Assembly (NCBI GenBank): GCA_023417315.1
Contig: JAEZFW010000033.1
Span: 1 to 64,000, forward strand
From: Pseudomonadota bacterium
Lineage (GTDB): Bacteria > Pseudomonadota > Gammaproteobacteria > Steroidobacterales > Steroidobacteraceae
DNA length: 64,000 nucleotides
Direction of reading: 5' to 3'
Under the pieces are notes generated by a model, which saw only the letters and a list, made by a program, of their open reading frames with translations, was not told where the DNA came from and did no database searches. Of the stretch, positions 43,113 through 51,847 are shown piece by piece (position 1 is the first letter of the stretch; the number at the start of each line of letters is the position of its first letter). The translations under genes were made by a program, and so were the position numbers.

Positions 43113-44645
43113 ATGAGCGTACAAGCCGAAATCGAGCCCGCCACGGCAGTGACGACGACAGCGCGTACCACCCCGGCTGTTGAAGCCAGTCGACTTTCGT
43201 TCGCGTTCTGCAAGCGTCACGGCGTGCTCATCCAGCGCGTCGAAGGCAACCTCGCCGAAGCCGTATATCGCGCAGGCGCGCAACCGTCGAGCATCGCGGA
43301 AGTGCGTCGAGTTCTCGGCATGCCGCTGCAATTGCGGCGGGTCGATAGCGAGACCTTCGATCAGCTGCTGCGTCGACACTACGAAGGTGGCCCGAGCACG
43401 GCGATGCAGATGGTCGGAGGCATGGAAGACGATACTGACCTGGCCCACCTGGCGCAGGATCTACCTGAGCCGTCGGATCTGCTCGAAAGCGACGATCAAG
43501 CGCCGATCATCAAGCTCATCAACGCGATCCTCACGCAGGCCGTGAAGGACAACGCATCCGATATTCACATCGAGCCCTTCGAGAATCGGCTCGTCGTGCG
43601 ATTCCGCGTCGACGGTGTGTTGCGTGAAGTGCTGCAGTCGCGACGTGCCGTCGCGTCTCTCGTCGTATCGCGCATCAAAGTCATGTCGAAGCTCGACATC
43701 GCGGAGAAGCGTCTACCGCAGGACGGGCGTATTTCGCTGCGAGTTGCTGGCCGCGCGGTGGACGTTCGTGTATCCACGATCCCTGCCGGTCATGGCGAGC
43801 GCGTGGTGTTGCGTCTGTTGGATAAGCAAGCCGGACGCTTGGAGCTGAATGCGCTCGGTATGGATCCGCGTACGCAGACGCTCATGGACGAGCTCATCCA
43901 CAAGCCGCACGGCATCATCTTGGTGACGGGTCCCACGGGCTCGGGTAAGACAACGACGTTGTACTCCGCGCTCGAGCGGATCAACGACAACACGCGCAAC
44001 ATCATGACGGTCGAAGATCCGATCGAGTACTACATCGATGGCATCGGACAGACGCAGGTGAATACGAAAGTCGAGATGACCTTCGCGCGCGGACTGCGCG
44101 CCATCCTGCGTCAAGACCCTGACGTCGTCATGATCGGCGAAATCCGCGACCTCGAAACAGCGCACATCGCCGTACAAGCGTCGCTGACCGGTCACTTGGT
44201 GCTCTCGACGTTGCATACCAACACGGCCGTAGGTGCGGTGACACGCTTGCGCGATATGGGCGTCGAGCCCTTTCTGCTCTCCTCCAGTCTCATTGGCGTA
44301 CTCGCGCAACGACTCGTGCGCGTGCTCAATCCAGAAACCAAGGCGCCCTATGAGGCGGGCGAGTACGAACGCCGCTTGCTGAACGTTCCTGCTGGCGCTG
44401 CGTCGCCCACGCTGTATCGTCCTGGTAATGACCCGACGCATGGCTTCAAAGGACGCACCGGCATCTACGAGCTCGTGCTTGTGGACGATACGATGCGCAC
44501 GATGATTCACGACGGCTCTGGCGAGCACGAGCTCGAGCGCTACGCCCGTACGCTGACACCGAGCATTCGCGACGATGGGCGCTCTAAGATTCTTTCCGGT
44601 GTCACGACGATCGAGGAGGTATTGAGGGTGACACGAGAGGACTAG
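43113..44645 (+). CDS. gspE: Type II secretion system ATPase GspE
   Basis: The product has 510 residues from the ATG at 43113 (AAGGA ribosome site). It has the N1/N2 regulatory domains, Walker A GPTGSGKT (about 273-280), the Asp box and Walker B (DPDVVMIGEIRDLETA). The zinc-binding region normally carrying CxxC twice is altered: VRVLNPETKAPY (about 403-413) and PGNDPTHGFKGRTGIYE have no cysteine, so the zinc module is lost or remodelled. It energises pseudopilus assembly with GspL and GspF. Confidence 0.96.
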   Translation: MSVQAEIEPATAVTTTARTTPAVEASRLSFAFCKRHGVLIQRVEGNLAEAVYRAGAQPSSIAEVRRVLGMPLQLRRVDSETFDQLLRRHYEGGPSTAMQMVGGMEDDTDLAHLAQDLPEPSDLLESDDQAPIIKLINAILTQAVKDNASDIHIEPFENRLVVRFRVDGVLREVLQSRRAVASLVVSRIKVMSKLDIAEKRLPQDGRISLRVAGRAVDVRVSTIPAGHGERVVLRLLDKQAGRLELNALGMDPRTQTLMDELIHKPHGIILVTGPTGSGKTTTLYSALERINDNTRNIMTVEDPIEYYIDGIGQTQVNTKVEMTFARGLRAILRQDPDVVMIGEIRDLETAHIAVQASLTGHLVLSTLHTNTAVGAVTRLRDMGVEPFLLSSSLIGVLAQRLVRVLNPETKAPYEAGEYERRLLNVPAGAASPTLYRPGNDPTHGFKGRTGIYELVLVDDTMRTMIHDGSGEHELERYARTLTPSIRDDGRSKILSGVTTIEEVLRVTRED

Positions 44646-44653
44646 CCCCTCGG

Positions 44654-44817
44654 AAGTCTGTAGGCTCTGGGCTGAGACTGTAGCCAAACGAGAAAAAGAG
44701 CTCGCTCCTCGGATGCAGCATGTCGGATCGAACTTCGCACACACATCGAACTTCGCACCTATCGGTCACTGGTCAGAAGTAATGCGCTGCCACTCTCTCA
44801 TTCTGGCTACAGCCTAA
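44654..44817. repeat. Heptad-like inverted repeat between gspE and gspF
   Basis: The left arm (from 44656) reads GTCTGTA-GGCTCTG-GGCTGAG-ACTGTAG-CC. The right arm (44786-44817) reads back on the other strand as GCTGTAG-CCAGAAT-GAGAGAG, complementary to the end of the left. The right arm stops 1 nt before the gspF ATG. The loop contains ATCGAACTTCGCAC twice, 18 bp apart. Confidence 0.68.
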
Positions 44818-44818
44818 G

Positions 44819-46033
44819 ATGGGTGCCTTCGAATATACCGCTCTCGATCCGACGGGCCGCGAACGCAAAGGCGTGCTCGAGGGCGACACCGCGCGCCAAG
44901 TGCGCCAGCTTCTGCGAGAGCAAAGCCTCCTCCCCGTCACTGTCACCGAGGTGTCACAGAACGAGGGGCGCAGCAAGCGATCGTTCTCGTTCCAGCGTGG
45001 CGTCTCGGCCAGCGATCTCTCATTGATGACGCGGCAGCTCGCAACGCTAGTGCATTCCGGTCTACCGCTCGAAGAAGCATTGATGGCCGTGTCCGAGCAA
45101 TCGGAGAAGCCCCGTATCCGCACGATCGTCATGGGTGTTCGTGCAAAGGTCATGGAAGGCCACGCGTTGGCCGATGGCCTCGCTGACTTTCCCGCAGTCT
45201 TCCCCGAGATCTATCGCGCCACTGTCGCGGCGGGCGAACAATCCGGGCACTTGGATACCGTCCTCGAGCGATTGGCTGACTACACCGAGAGCCGCGAGCA
45301 ACTTCGCAGCCGCACAGTCAACGCGATGTTGTATCCCGTGTTGCTGTTCTCGGTCTGTATCCTGATCGTATTCATGCTGCTCACGTTCGTGGTGCCGAAG
45401 ATCGTGAAGCAGTTCGAGAACTCGAAGGCTGACCTTCCCATCCTGACGCAGGCGCTCATCGGCATTTCCGACTTCGTACGCGATTGGGGTCTTCTCGTGC
45501 TCCTCGGGATCGTCGGTGCAGTCGTACTGTTCATGCGTTGGCTGCGCGATCCGAACGCGCGTCGGCGTTTCCATGCGTTCCTCTTGCGCTTGCCGCTCAT
45601 CGGCAAAGTGGTGCGAGGATCGAACACCGCCCGCTTCGCGCGCACCTTTGCAACGCTTACCTCGAGCGCAGTGCCCGTTCTGGATGCATTGCGCATCTCC
45701 GGCGAGGTTGTGACGAATTTACCGATGCGCGACGCCGTCGAAGTTGCGGCGACGCGCGTGCGCGAAGGCGCACCAATCGGCAAATCTCTCGGCACATCAA
45801 AGATCTTTCCGCCGATGATGATCCACCTTATCGCGAGCGGCGAGACGAGCGGCGAGTTGGAAACCATGCTGGATCGCGCCGCTACGAATCAGGAGCGCGA
45901 GATGGATTCGATTCTCGGTGCGGTCGTCGGATTGCTGGGTCCACTCATGATCTTGCTCATGGGTGGCTTGGTGCTTCTGATCGTGCTCGCGATGTTATTG
46001 CCGATTTTCCAACTAAACGAGCTCATTGCATGA
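44819..46033 (+). CDS. gspF: Type II secretion system inner-membrane protein GspF
   Basis: The 404-residue polytopic protein has two homologous cytoplasmic helical domains (LTRQLATLVHSGLPLEEAL and FARTFATLTSSAVPVLDAL) each followed by membrane helices near 170-190, 220-240 and 375-400. It begins MGAFEYTALDPTGRERKG, the usual family N-terminus. It is the platform core that works with GspE. Genes gspG-N do not follow, so the system is split or completed elsewhere. Confidence 0.96.
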   Translation: MGAFEYTALDPTGRERKGVLEGDTARQVRQLLREQSLLPVTVTEVSQNEGRSKRSFSFQRGVSASDLSLMTRQLATLVHSGLPLEEALMAVSEQSEKPRIRTIVMGVRAKVMEGHALADGLADFPAVFPEIYRATVAAGEQSGHLDTVLERLADYTESREQLRSRTVNAMLYPVLLFSVCILIVFMLLTFVVPKIVKQFENSKADLPILTQALIGISDFVRDWGLLVLLGIVGAVVLFMRWLRDPNARRRFHAFLLRLPLIGKVVRGSNTARFARTFATLTSSAVPVLDALRISGEVVTNLPMRDAVEVAATRVREGAPIGKSLGTSKIFPPMMIHLIASGETSGELETMLDRAATNQEREMDSILGAVVGLLGPLMILLMGGLVLLIVLAMLLPIFQLNELIA

Positions 46034-46217
46034 GCCATGCCGCGTAGACGCACGAACGTCAATCGGTTCTGATGTCGATGCGCCACACGTTCGTACGTAC
46101 ACGCGCCCACTCGCTCATACCGCATTCCCCTCTTGCCGCCCTTCCCCCTTCCCTCTATATACTCGCCCTGCAGCCAATATCCGTTCCGACCCCGCAACCC
46201 GCAACGATAATGCATCG

Positions 46218-46466
46218 ATGAGCGAGAAGCCGGAATCAGACGACTTCGATGAAGAAGAGGACGACGATACCGCTGTCGATCCTGAAGACCTCGACGTCGA
46301 TCATCTCATCGAAGATCTAGACAAGCGTAAGAAGACCGCTACGAAGGTCGGCGAACCGGCGTGGCGCAGACTCGAGCGCATTCGCGAGGAGCGACAAACG
46401 GCCGAGCAACTCTCCGACTTCGACGATTACGATATCGGCGACATCGACGAGGACGAAGACGAGTAG
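46218..46466 (+). CDS. Small acidic protein, PA3496-like
   Basis: The 82-residue protein is extremely acidic at both ends (DDFDEEEDDD and DIDEDEDE), with a basic/amphipathic middle, PAWRRLERIREERQTAEQLSDFDDY. The middle resembles the short PA3496 family of proposed envelope-integrity proteins of Pseudomonas and relatives. That assignment is from memory of the motif. The longer open frame upstream is not coding. The 184-bp gap before it shows no promoter I would defend. Confidence 0.62.
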   Translation: MSEKPESDDFDEEEDDDTAVDPEDLDVDHLIEDLDKRKKTATKVGEPAWRRLERIREERQTAEQLSDFDDYDIGDIDEDEDE

Positions 46467-46598
46467 TCGAGTTCGGCGCTTCTCGCTGTCTACTGAAGCG
46501 CACGCAGCCTGCCTTCGATGAAGGCGCCCACTTTTCGCTCCGCCGTCGTAGTGGATTTCCGTCTGCTGCGCCGCGGGTGCCGCACGTACACTGCCTGT

Positions 46599-47816
46599 AT
46601 GGATCTTCAGTCTAAGCTGCGCATTCTTGCGGACGCCGCGAAGTACGATGCGTCGTGCGCATCGAGCGGCACGAACAAGCGCGACTCGAAGAGCGGCGGG
46701 CTCGGCTCGACCGACGGCAACGGGATCTGTCACAGCTATGCACCGGACGGTCGCTGCATCTCGCTGCTCAAAATTTTGCTCACGAACTTCTGCATCTACG
46801 ATTGTCATTACTGCATCAATCGCATCTCGAGCAATGTGGCTCGTGCACGCTTCACCGTCGATGAGGTCGTGCAGCTCACCCTCGAGTTCTACAAGCGCAA
46901 CTACATCGAAGGTTTGTTCTTGAGCTCAGGGATCATTCGCGATCCCGACTACACGATGGAGCAGCTCGTGGGTGTCGCACGCGAGCTGCGCACGACGCAC
47001 GACTTCCGCGGCTACATCCATTTGAAGACGATCCCCGATGCGAGCCCCGAGCTCCTCGAGGAGGCAGGACGCTATGCGGATCGCGTCAGCGTCAATATCG
47101 AGCTCGCGTCGGAAGACAGTCTGAGGCAACTTGCGCCGGAGAAAGACGGCCACACGATCAAACGTTCGATGGCGGCATTGCGCGAGCATATCGACGAGGC
47201 TCGTGAGGAGCGCGCGAGCCCGCGATTCGCGCCCGCTGGCCAGAGCACCCAAATCATCGTGGGCGCCGATACGACCGATGACAGAACCATCCTCGAGCGC
47301 AGCGCCGTTCTCTACAGCGCCTACCGGTTGCGGCGCGTGTACTACTCGGCGTTCAGTCCGATACCTGACGCTTCGCGCCTGCTTCCGCTGCAGCGCGCGC
47401 CGCTCATGCGCGAGCACAGGCTCTATCAGGCTGACTGGCTGATGCGCTTCTATGGCTTCTCGAGCCAGGAGATCGCCGTATCGGCAAACGGCATGCTCGA
47501 CCTGGAGGTCGACCCCAAGCTCGCCTGGGCGCTCGCGCATCGCGATCAGTTTCCCATCGACATCAATGCGGCTTCGCGCGAGCAACTCCTTCGCGTCCCA
47601 GGACTGGGCCGTCGCACTGTCGAGCGCATTCTCGCGGCCCGGCAGGTGCGTCGCATTCACGCCGATGATTTGCGTCGACTGTCGCTTCCCCTCAAGCGGG
47701 TGTTGCCGTTTATCAAGGTGTCCGGAAACTCCACAACAGCGCAGCTCGATAGCCTGAAGATCGACGCGATGTTTCGCCCGCAGCCGCAGCAACTCTCGTT
47801 GCTCGTCGATGCTTAG
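46599..47816 (+). CDS. Putative DNA modification/repair radical SAM protein
   Basis: The 405-residue protein starts at the ATG at 46599. The radical-SAM cysteines C65, C69 and C72 lie in NFCIYDCHYC. An N-terminal STDGNGICHSY and a C-terminal helix-hairpin-helix (about 330-360, INAASREQLLRVPGLGRRTVERIL) suggest DNA binding. This family is regularly encoded next to a UdgX/DUF4130 fusion, exactly as here, with an 8-bp overlap. The chemistry is unknown; repair or modification of DNA bases is the working proposal. Confidence 0.9.
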   Translation: MDLQSKLRILADAAKYDASCASSGTNKRDSKSGGLGSTDGNGICHSYAPDGRCISLLKILLTNFCIYDCHYCINRISSNVARARFTVDEVVQLTLEFYKRNYIEGLFLSSGIIRDPDYTMEQLVGVARELRTTHDFRGYIHLKTIPDASPELLEEAGRYADRVSVNIELASEDSLRQLAPEKDGHTIKRSMAALREHIDEAREERASPRFAPAGQSTQIIVGADTTDDRTILERSAVLYSAYRLRRVYYSAFSPIPDASRLLPLQRAPLMREHRLYQADWLMRFYGFSSQEIAVSANGMLDLEVDPKLAWALAHRDQFPIDINAASREQLLRVPGLGRRTVERILAARQVRRIHADDLRRLSLPLKRVLPFIKVSGNSTTAQLDSLKIDAMFRPQPQQLSLLVDA

Positions 47817-49257
47817 CATCCCGCTGAGCTCCGCCGTCGACTTCCAAGGTTGGCGTGCTGCCGCACGATCGTTGATCCAGCAAGACATTCCACCCGAGAA
47901 CATCGAATGGGTCGTGTCGGATGCACATCCGACCTTGTTCTCATCGCTCACGACTCGAGTGCCGACTGCAAGGCTCGCAAAGACTGATTTCAGAGTTCCG
48001 CGCGCATTCGTCGACCTTGCCGAGTATGCGGTTCTTCATCGCGATCCGATGCGCTTCGGCTTGCTGTACCGACTGCTGTGGCGGCTGCGGGAGCAGCCCG
48101 CACTGCTATCCGTGTCGATGGATGCGGACGTGCACGCGCTCGATCGGATGGCGAGCGCCGTCCGTCGCGAGATTCACAAGATGCATGCGTTCGTGCGATT
48201 TCGCGAGGCGCCGTACGCAAGTCCGCCGAGATCCATCGCTTGGTTCGAGCCCGAGCATCATGTGCTCGAAGCCGCGGCACCCTTCTTCGTGCGCCGTTTC
48301 GCCGCGCTTCGCTGGTCGATTCTCACGCCACGATGTAGCGCGCATTGGGATCGTGCGGAGCTGACGTTTGGTCCCGGAGCGGCCAAGACCGACGCGCCGG
48401 CCCACGACGCAGCCGAAGATCTCTGGCGCAACTATTACGCAAGCATCTTCAATCCCGCGCGGCTGAACGTCCGAACGATGCGCAGTCACATGCCGCAGCG
48501 GTACTGGCGGAACCTGCCTGAAGCCACGCTCATTCCCACTTTGGTCGCCGATGCCGCGGCGAGGACGCAGGACATGCTGAACAAAACTCCGGTAGAGACG
48601 CGCAAGCGACGCAAGCCCCTGCGACCCGAGCGCGTGCATCCAGAGATCATCGATACGGATCTCGATGCGCTGCGCGTCGCCGTGCAGAAGTGTCGCGACT
48701 GTCCGTTGTGGCGCAACGCGACGCAGGCGGTGTTCGGTGCGGGGCTCAAGCGGGCGAAGGTCATGTTCGTCGGCGAGCAGCCGGGCGATCAGGAAGACTT
48801 GAGCGGCGAACCCTTCGTAGGTCCAGCGGGGCGAATGTTGGATCGTGCGCTCGAAGAGGCGGGCGTAGACCGAAAGCTCACGTACGTGACGAACGCGGTC
48901 AAGCATTTCAAGTTCGAACCGCGAGGTAAGCGCCGTATCCACAAGAAACCCAATGAGATGGAGATCGCCGCGTGCAACCAATGGCTGCAGCGCGAGCTTC
49001 GCGCCGTGGAGCCCGACCTCGTCGTCGCACTCGGTGCAACGGGTGCGCGTGCGGTGTTCGGCAAGGCCACCGCTATCGAGAAGAACCGCGGTCGCATCAT
49101 CGAGAACATCGAAGCCGCCGGCGTGCACGCGACCGACGTGCTCGTCACGGTACACCCTTCCTTCCTACTGCGCGTCCCTGACGCCGACCGCAAAGCCGCC
49201 TACGACAAGTTCGTTGCGGATCTGAAGTTGGCAAGGAAGTATGCGGCCAAGCATTAA
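47809..49257 (+). CDS. DUF4130-UdgX fusion uracil-DNA glycosylase
   Basis: The 482-residue protein has an N-terminal DUF4130 domain (about 1-250) and a C-terminal UdgX-type glycosylase. Motif A is GEQPGDQED (322-330), the loop KRRIHK carries H378, and HPSFLLR (449-455) is motif B. In characterised UdgX, the histidine of the R-loop bonds covalently to the abasic sugar after uracil removal, trapping the lesion. KCRDCPLW provides C295/C298 for the iron-sulfur cluster. Coupled to the radical-SAM gene. Confidence 0.93.
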   Translation: MLSIPLSSAVDFQGWRAAARSLIQQDIPPENIEWVVSDAHPTLFSSLTTRVPTARLAKTDFRVPRAFVDLAEYAVLHRDPMRFGLLYRLLWRLREQPALLSVSMDADVHALDRMASAVRREIHKMHAFVRFREAPYASPPRSIAWFEPEHHVLEAAAPFFVRRFAALRWSILTPRCSAHWDRAELTFGPGAAKTDAPAHDAAEDLWRNYYASIFNPARLNVRTMRSHMPQRYWRNLPEATLIPTLVADAAARTQDMLNKTPVETRKRRKPLRPERVHPEIIDTDLDALRVAVQKCRDCPLWRNATQAVFGAGLKRAKVMFVGEQPGDQEDLSGEPFVGPAGRMLDRALEEAGVDRKLTYVTNAVKHFKFEPRGKRRIHKKPNEMEIAACNQWLQRELRAVEPDLVVALGATGARAVFGKATAIEKNRGRIIENIEAAGVHATDVLVTVHPSFLLRVPDADRKAAYDKFVADLKLARKYAAKH

Positions 49258-49263
49258 ACTCTT

Positions 49264-49521
49264 CGTTGGAGGCCTGCGTCCCTCGGCCGGGAGGCCTCTC
49301 GGCGAGGAGGCCTTCCGTTGTCATCGGGGAGGCCTATCGGCGGGCCAGATCAGAAAATAGTAATCGGAAGTGAATGAGTGAACGAACGGCGAGAACAGCT
49401 GGACGCTTGGCATTCTCTTCTCTGACTCGCCGATAGGCTCCCCGCCGAGGGACGCAGGCCCACTCGCCGATCGGCCTCCTGGCCGGCTCGGCCCCCGCCG
49501 ACAACGGCAGGCCTACTGCCG
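49264..49521. repeat. Large nested inverted repeat between convergent genes
   Basis: GGCCTGCGTCCCTCGG (49271-49286) is exactly complementary to CCGAGGGACGCAGGCC (49445-49460). Around it AGGCCT occurs at 49270, 49292, 49308 and 49330, spaced 22, 16 and 22 bp, and GCCGATCGG/GCCGATAGG units recur in the right half. The region fills the 275-bp gap between the glycosylase and the lipoprotein gene. No T-run is present. Confidence 0.8.
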
Positions 49522-49532
49522 CGATGAAATTC

Positions 49533-49967
49533 TCATCGAGGCATGTCAGGACACACAAACGGCACCGAGATCGACACATACGTCTCCTGTCGATTCGTGC
49601 CGATCGGTTTCAGGATCAGCTCTTCCGGTGAGGGTTGGACGTACTCGGCTTCGATGGGAATCGTATCTTCCCGCCATCGGATGCGCGTATCCGAGATGAT
49701 GCCCCACTCCGAGACGCGGAAGGTTTCGAAACACGAATCGCGCAGCATGGTCTTGTTGGGGAGAAACACTACGATCGAGCCGCGCGGCGCACCGCTCGTC
49801 ACCGATATCCAGATGCGACCCACGAAGCTCGGCATCGGCGGATCGTCGTTCGCAGATGATGTTGGTGCTGGCGGAGTGCTTTGCGCTGCCGGTGCGCTCT
49901 GCTGTCGATCGCACCCAGAAAGAAAGAACAAGATGCTCAGCGCGACGACGGGTGTTGTGTTCTTCAT
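49533..49967 (-). CDS. Small lipoprotein of unknown function
   Basis: The 144-residue product starts at the ATG at 49967 behind the strong ribosome site GGAGGC. A signal peptide ends FFLSG|C, lipidating about Cys19. A Ser/Pro/Ala linker (about 22-42) precedes a beta-rich domain with two cysteines. The domain may be an envelope OB-like or lipocalin-type fold. I do not recognise a family. It follows the PH-like gene after a short gap on the same strand. Confidence 0.78.
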   Translation of the reverse strand: MKNTTPVVALSILFFLSGCDRQQSAPAAQSTPPAPTSSANDDPPMPSFVGRIWISVTSGAPRGSIVVFLPNKTMLRDSCFETFRVSEWGIISDTRIRWREDTIPIEAEYVQPSPEELILKPIGTNRQETYVSISVPFVCPDMPR

Positions 49968-49992
49968 CGTGCCTCCTTCATACGCGTCGAAC

Positions 49993-50511
49993 CTATCGGC
50001 CACTACCTTGATTCTTCAACATCGTTCGGACTCGGACTATGAACCGCTGCGGGTCATCTGGGCTGATGACGATCTTTCGGTTCTTGTAGCTCAGCACAAC
50101 CGAGCGCGACGGGTCGTTGGCGAAGGCACGATAGCGGCCTATCTTGCGATTCCAGAAGATGCCGGTGTACGACAAGAATCCGGCGCTGCCGAACAGTTTG
50201 ATCGAGTGACGCATCGCCTCGTTGTCTCCCGCTACGGCGAGCAGTCCCTGCAACGGCAAACGCGTCGTCCACCCTAAACGCTTCACGACAATCTCCTCGT
50301 TCGTGAGCACATATCCTTTCACCATGAGCAATGAGGCGATCGTGAGCACGAGCACAGGGATGATCACCCCGACGAGGGTTACATGGGCACCGGTCGCGTA
50401 CCAGGCGAACGCCGCTACGATCGTGAAGGCGACGAGTACGACGCACATCAGAATCGACACGCGCCGCAGAAGCGCGCTCCAAGGAGCTTTGAATTCGATT
50501 GCGCCGTTCAT
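49993..50511 (-). CDS. Membrane protein with a bacterial PH-like domain
   Basis: From the ATG at 50511 the protein has 172 residues, with two close helices (about 20-65), then a beta-rich region typical of bacterial PH domains: YVLTNEEIVVKRLGWTTRLPL, an acidic turn and VVLSYKNRKIVISPDDPQRFI. The frame is open upstream but overlaps the divergent reductase region. Function unknown; such proteins often scaffold at the membrane. Confidence 0.75.
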   Translation of the reverse strand: MNGAIEFKAPWSALLRRVSILMCVVLVAFTIVAAFAWYATGAHVTLVGVIIPVLVLTIASLLMVKGYVLTNEEIVVKRLGWTTRLPLQGLLAVAGDNEAMRHSIKLFGSAGFLSYTGIFWNRKIGRYRAFANDPSRSVVLSYKNRKIVISPDDPQRFIVRVRTMLKNQGSGR

Positions 50512-50625
50512 ATCGCCTATTAGATACCACGTTCCCCAACGAGCCCAAGCCTGACCTTGAGCGCATCCAGAACTGTCTATAATCGCGATCCTAATCGAGC
50601 CCGACCAACTCATCACGGAATCACC

Positions 50626-51651
50626 ATGTACCTCGCCCACCCCCAACGCTATCAACACATGCCGTACGCGCGCTGTGGCCGCAGCGGGCTCAAGCTGCCG
50701 AAGCTCTCGCTCGGCTTATGGCAGAACTTCGGCGGGACGAGCTCGTATGAGAACGCGCGCGAGATGGTGCTCAAATCGTTCGATCACGGCATCACGCATT
50801 TCGACCTCGCTAACAACTACGGTCCGCCGTTCGGCTCCGCCGAAGAGAACTTCGGCAAGATACTGCGCAAGGACCTCGCACCTTACAGAGACGAAATCGT
50901 GATTTCCACGAAGGCCGGCTACAACATGTGGCCGGGTCCGTATGGCGAATGGGGTTCCCGTAAATATCTACTCGCGAGCCTCGACCAGAGTCTCAAACGT
51001 ATGGGTCTCGACTACGTCGACATCTTCTATTCGCACCGTGTCGATCCCGAAACGCCGCTCGAAGAGACGATGGGCGCGCTCGATACGGCTGTGCGCAGCG
51101 GGCGTGCGTTGTACGTCGGCATTTCCTCCTATGGACCCAAGAAAACACGGGAGGCTGCGGCGATCCTGCGCGAGTTGAAGACGCCGTTCATCATCCACCA
51201 GCCGTCGTATTCGATGCTGAATCGCTGGGTCGAAGGCGGCTTGCTGGATGTGCTCACGGAAGAAGGAATCGGATGCATCGCCTTCTCGCCTCTCGCGCAG
51301 GGCTTGCTGAGCACGAAGTATCTGAATGGCGTACCACCGGACTCACGCGCCGCCGCCGGCGGCTCGTTCGGACGTCACATGCTGACCGAACAGAACATCG
51401 ACAACGTTCGCGCGCTGAATGACATCGCACAACGTCGAGGTCAAACACTCGCGCAGATGGCGATCGCTTGGGTGCTGCGTCAACCCGCTGTCACGACAGC
51501 CCTCATCGGCGCGAGTCGCTGGTCGCAGATCGAAGACTCTCTAGGTGCGCTCCGGGGCCCAGCATTCACGGGCGAGGAGCTCAGCGCGATCGACCGACAT
51601 GCATCCGATGGCGGTCTCAATATCTGGGCAGCATCGAGCCAGTCGGAGTAA
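50626..51651 (+). CDS. Aldo-keto reductase, YghZ/glyceraldehyde-3-phosphate reductase type
   Basis: The 341-residue TIM-barrel enzyme starts at the ATG at 50626. The catalytic tetrad is visible: D and Y in HFDLANNYGPP, K in ISTKAGYN and H in FYSHRVD. The GPYGEWGSRKYL loop and C-terminal VTTALIGAS are typical of the YghZ/Kv-beta group. It reduces aldehydes with NADPH; L-glyceraldehyde 3-phosphate is the E. coli substrate. It begins the glycan locus. Confidence 0.93.
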   Translation: MYLAHPQRYQHMPYARCGRSGLKLPKLSLGLWQNFGGTSSYENAREMVLKSFDHGITHFDLANNYGPPFGSAEENFGKILRKDLAPYRDEIVISTKAGYNMWPGPYGEWGSRKYLLASLDQSLKRMGLDYVDIFYSHRVDPETPLEETMGALDTAVRSGRALYVGISSYGPKKTREAAAILRELKTPFIIHQPSYSMLNRWVEGGLLDVLTEEGIGCIAFSPLAQGLLSTKYLNGVPPDSRAAAGGSFGRHMLTEQNIDNVRALNDIAQRRGQTLAQMAIAWVLRQPAVTTALIGASRWSQIEDSLGALRGPAFTGEELSAIDRHASDGGLNIWAASSQSE

Positions 51652-51652
51652 G

Positions 51653-51733
51653 AAGAAGGGCTCTGGGCTCTGAGTTTTGCACTGTGGGTTGTCGCTTCTG
51701 AGCCTGCAGGCTGTAGCTGTAGCGAGAACAGAC
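51653..51733. repeat. Degenerate heptad run after the reductase gene
   Basis: Following the stop by 2 nt, the sequence steps in 7s (AGGGCTC-TGGGCTC-TGAGTTT-TGCACTG-TGGGTTG-TCGCTTC-TGAGCCT), keeping a leading T. It shares CTGTAGC with the gspE/gspF element. Only one arm is seen; a REP-like element follows. Confidence 0.6.
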
Positions 51734-51739
51734 AACAAT

Positions 51740-51820
51740 CCCCTCTCCCGTCCGGACGGGAGAGGGCTAGGGTGAGGGCATCCGTCGTTGGGTGAGGGCA
51801 TCCGTCGTCGGGTGAAGGCA
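51740..51820. repeat. REP-like element, copy 3, with tandem tail
   Basis: The hairpin CCTCTCCCGTCC/GGACGGGAGAGG is followed by GCTAGGGTGAGGGCATC, and then two more partial copies (CGTCGTTGGGTGAGGGCATC and a variant). It is the inverse of the copy at 11057-11099. Confidence 0.72.
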
Positions 51821-51847
51821 GCCGTTGACTGGGGGGGATATTCGGAA

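Noticed and set aside
43713..44744. A 343-codon minus-strand open frame opposite gspE
   Set aside because: Antisense to conserved Walker motifs; no independent support.
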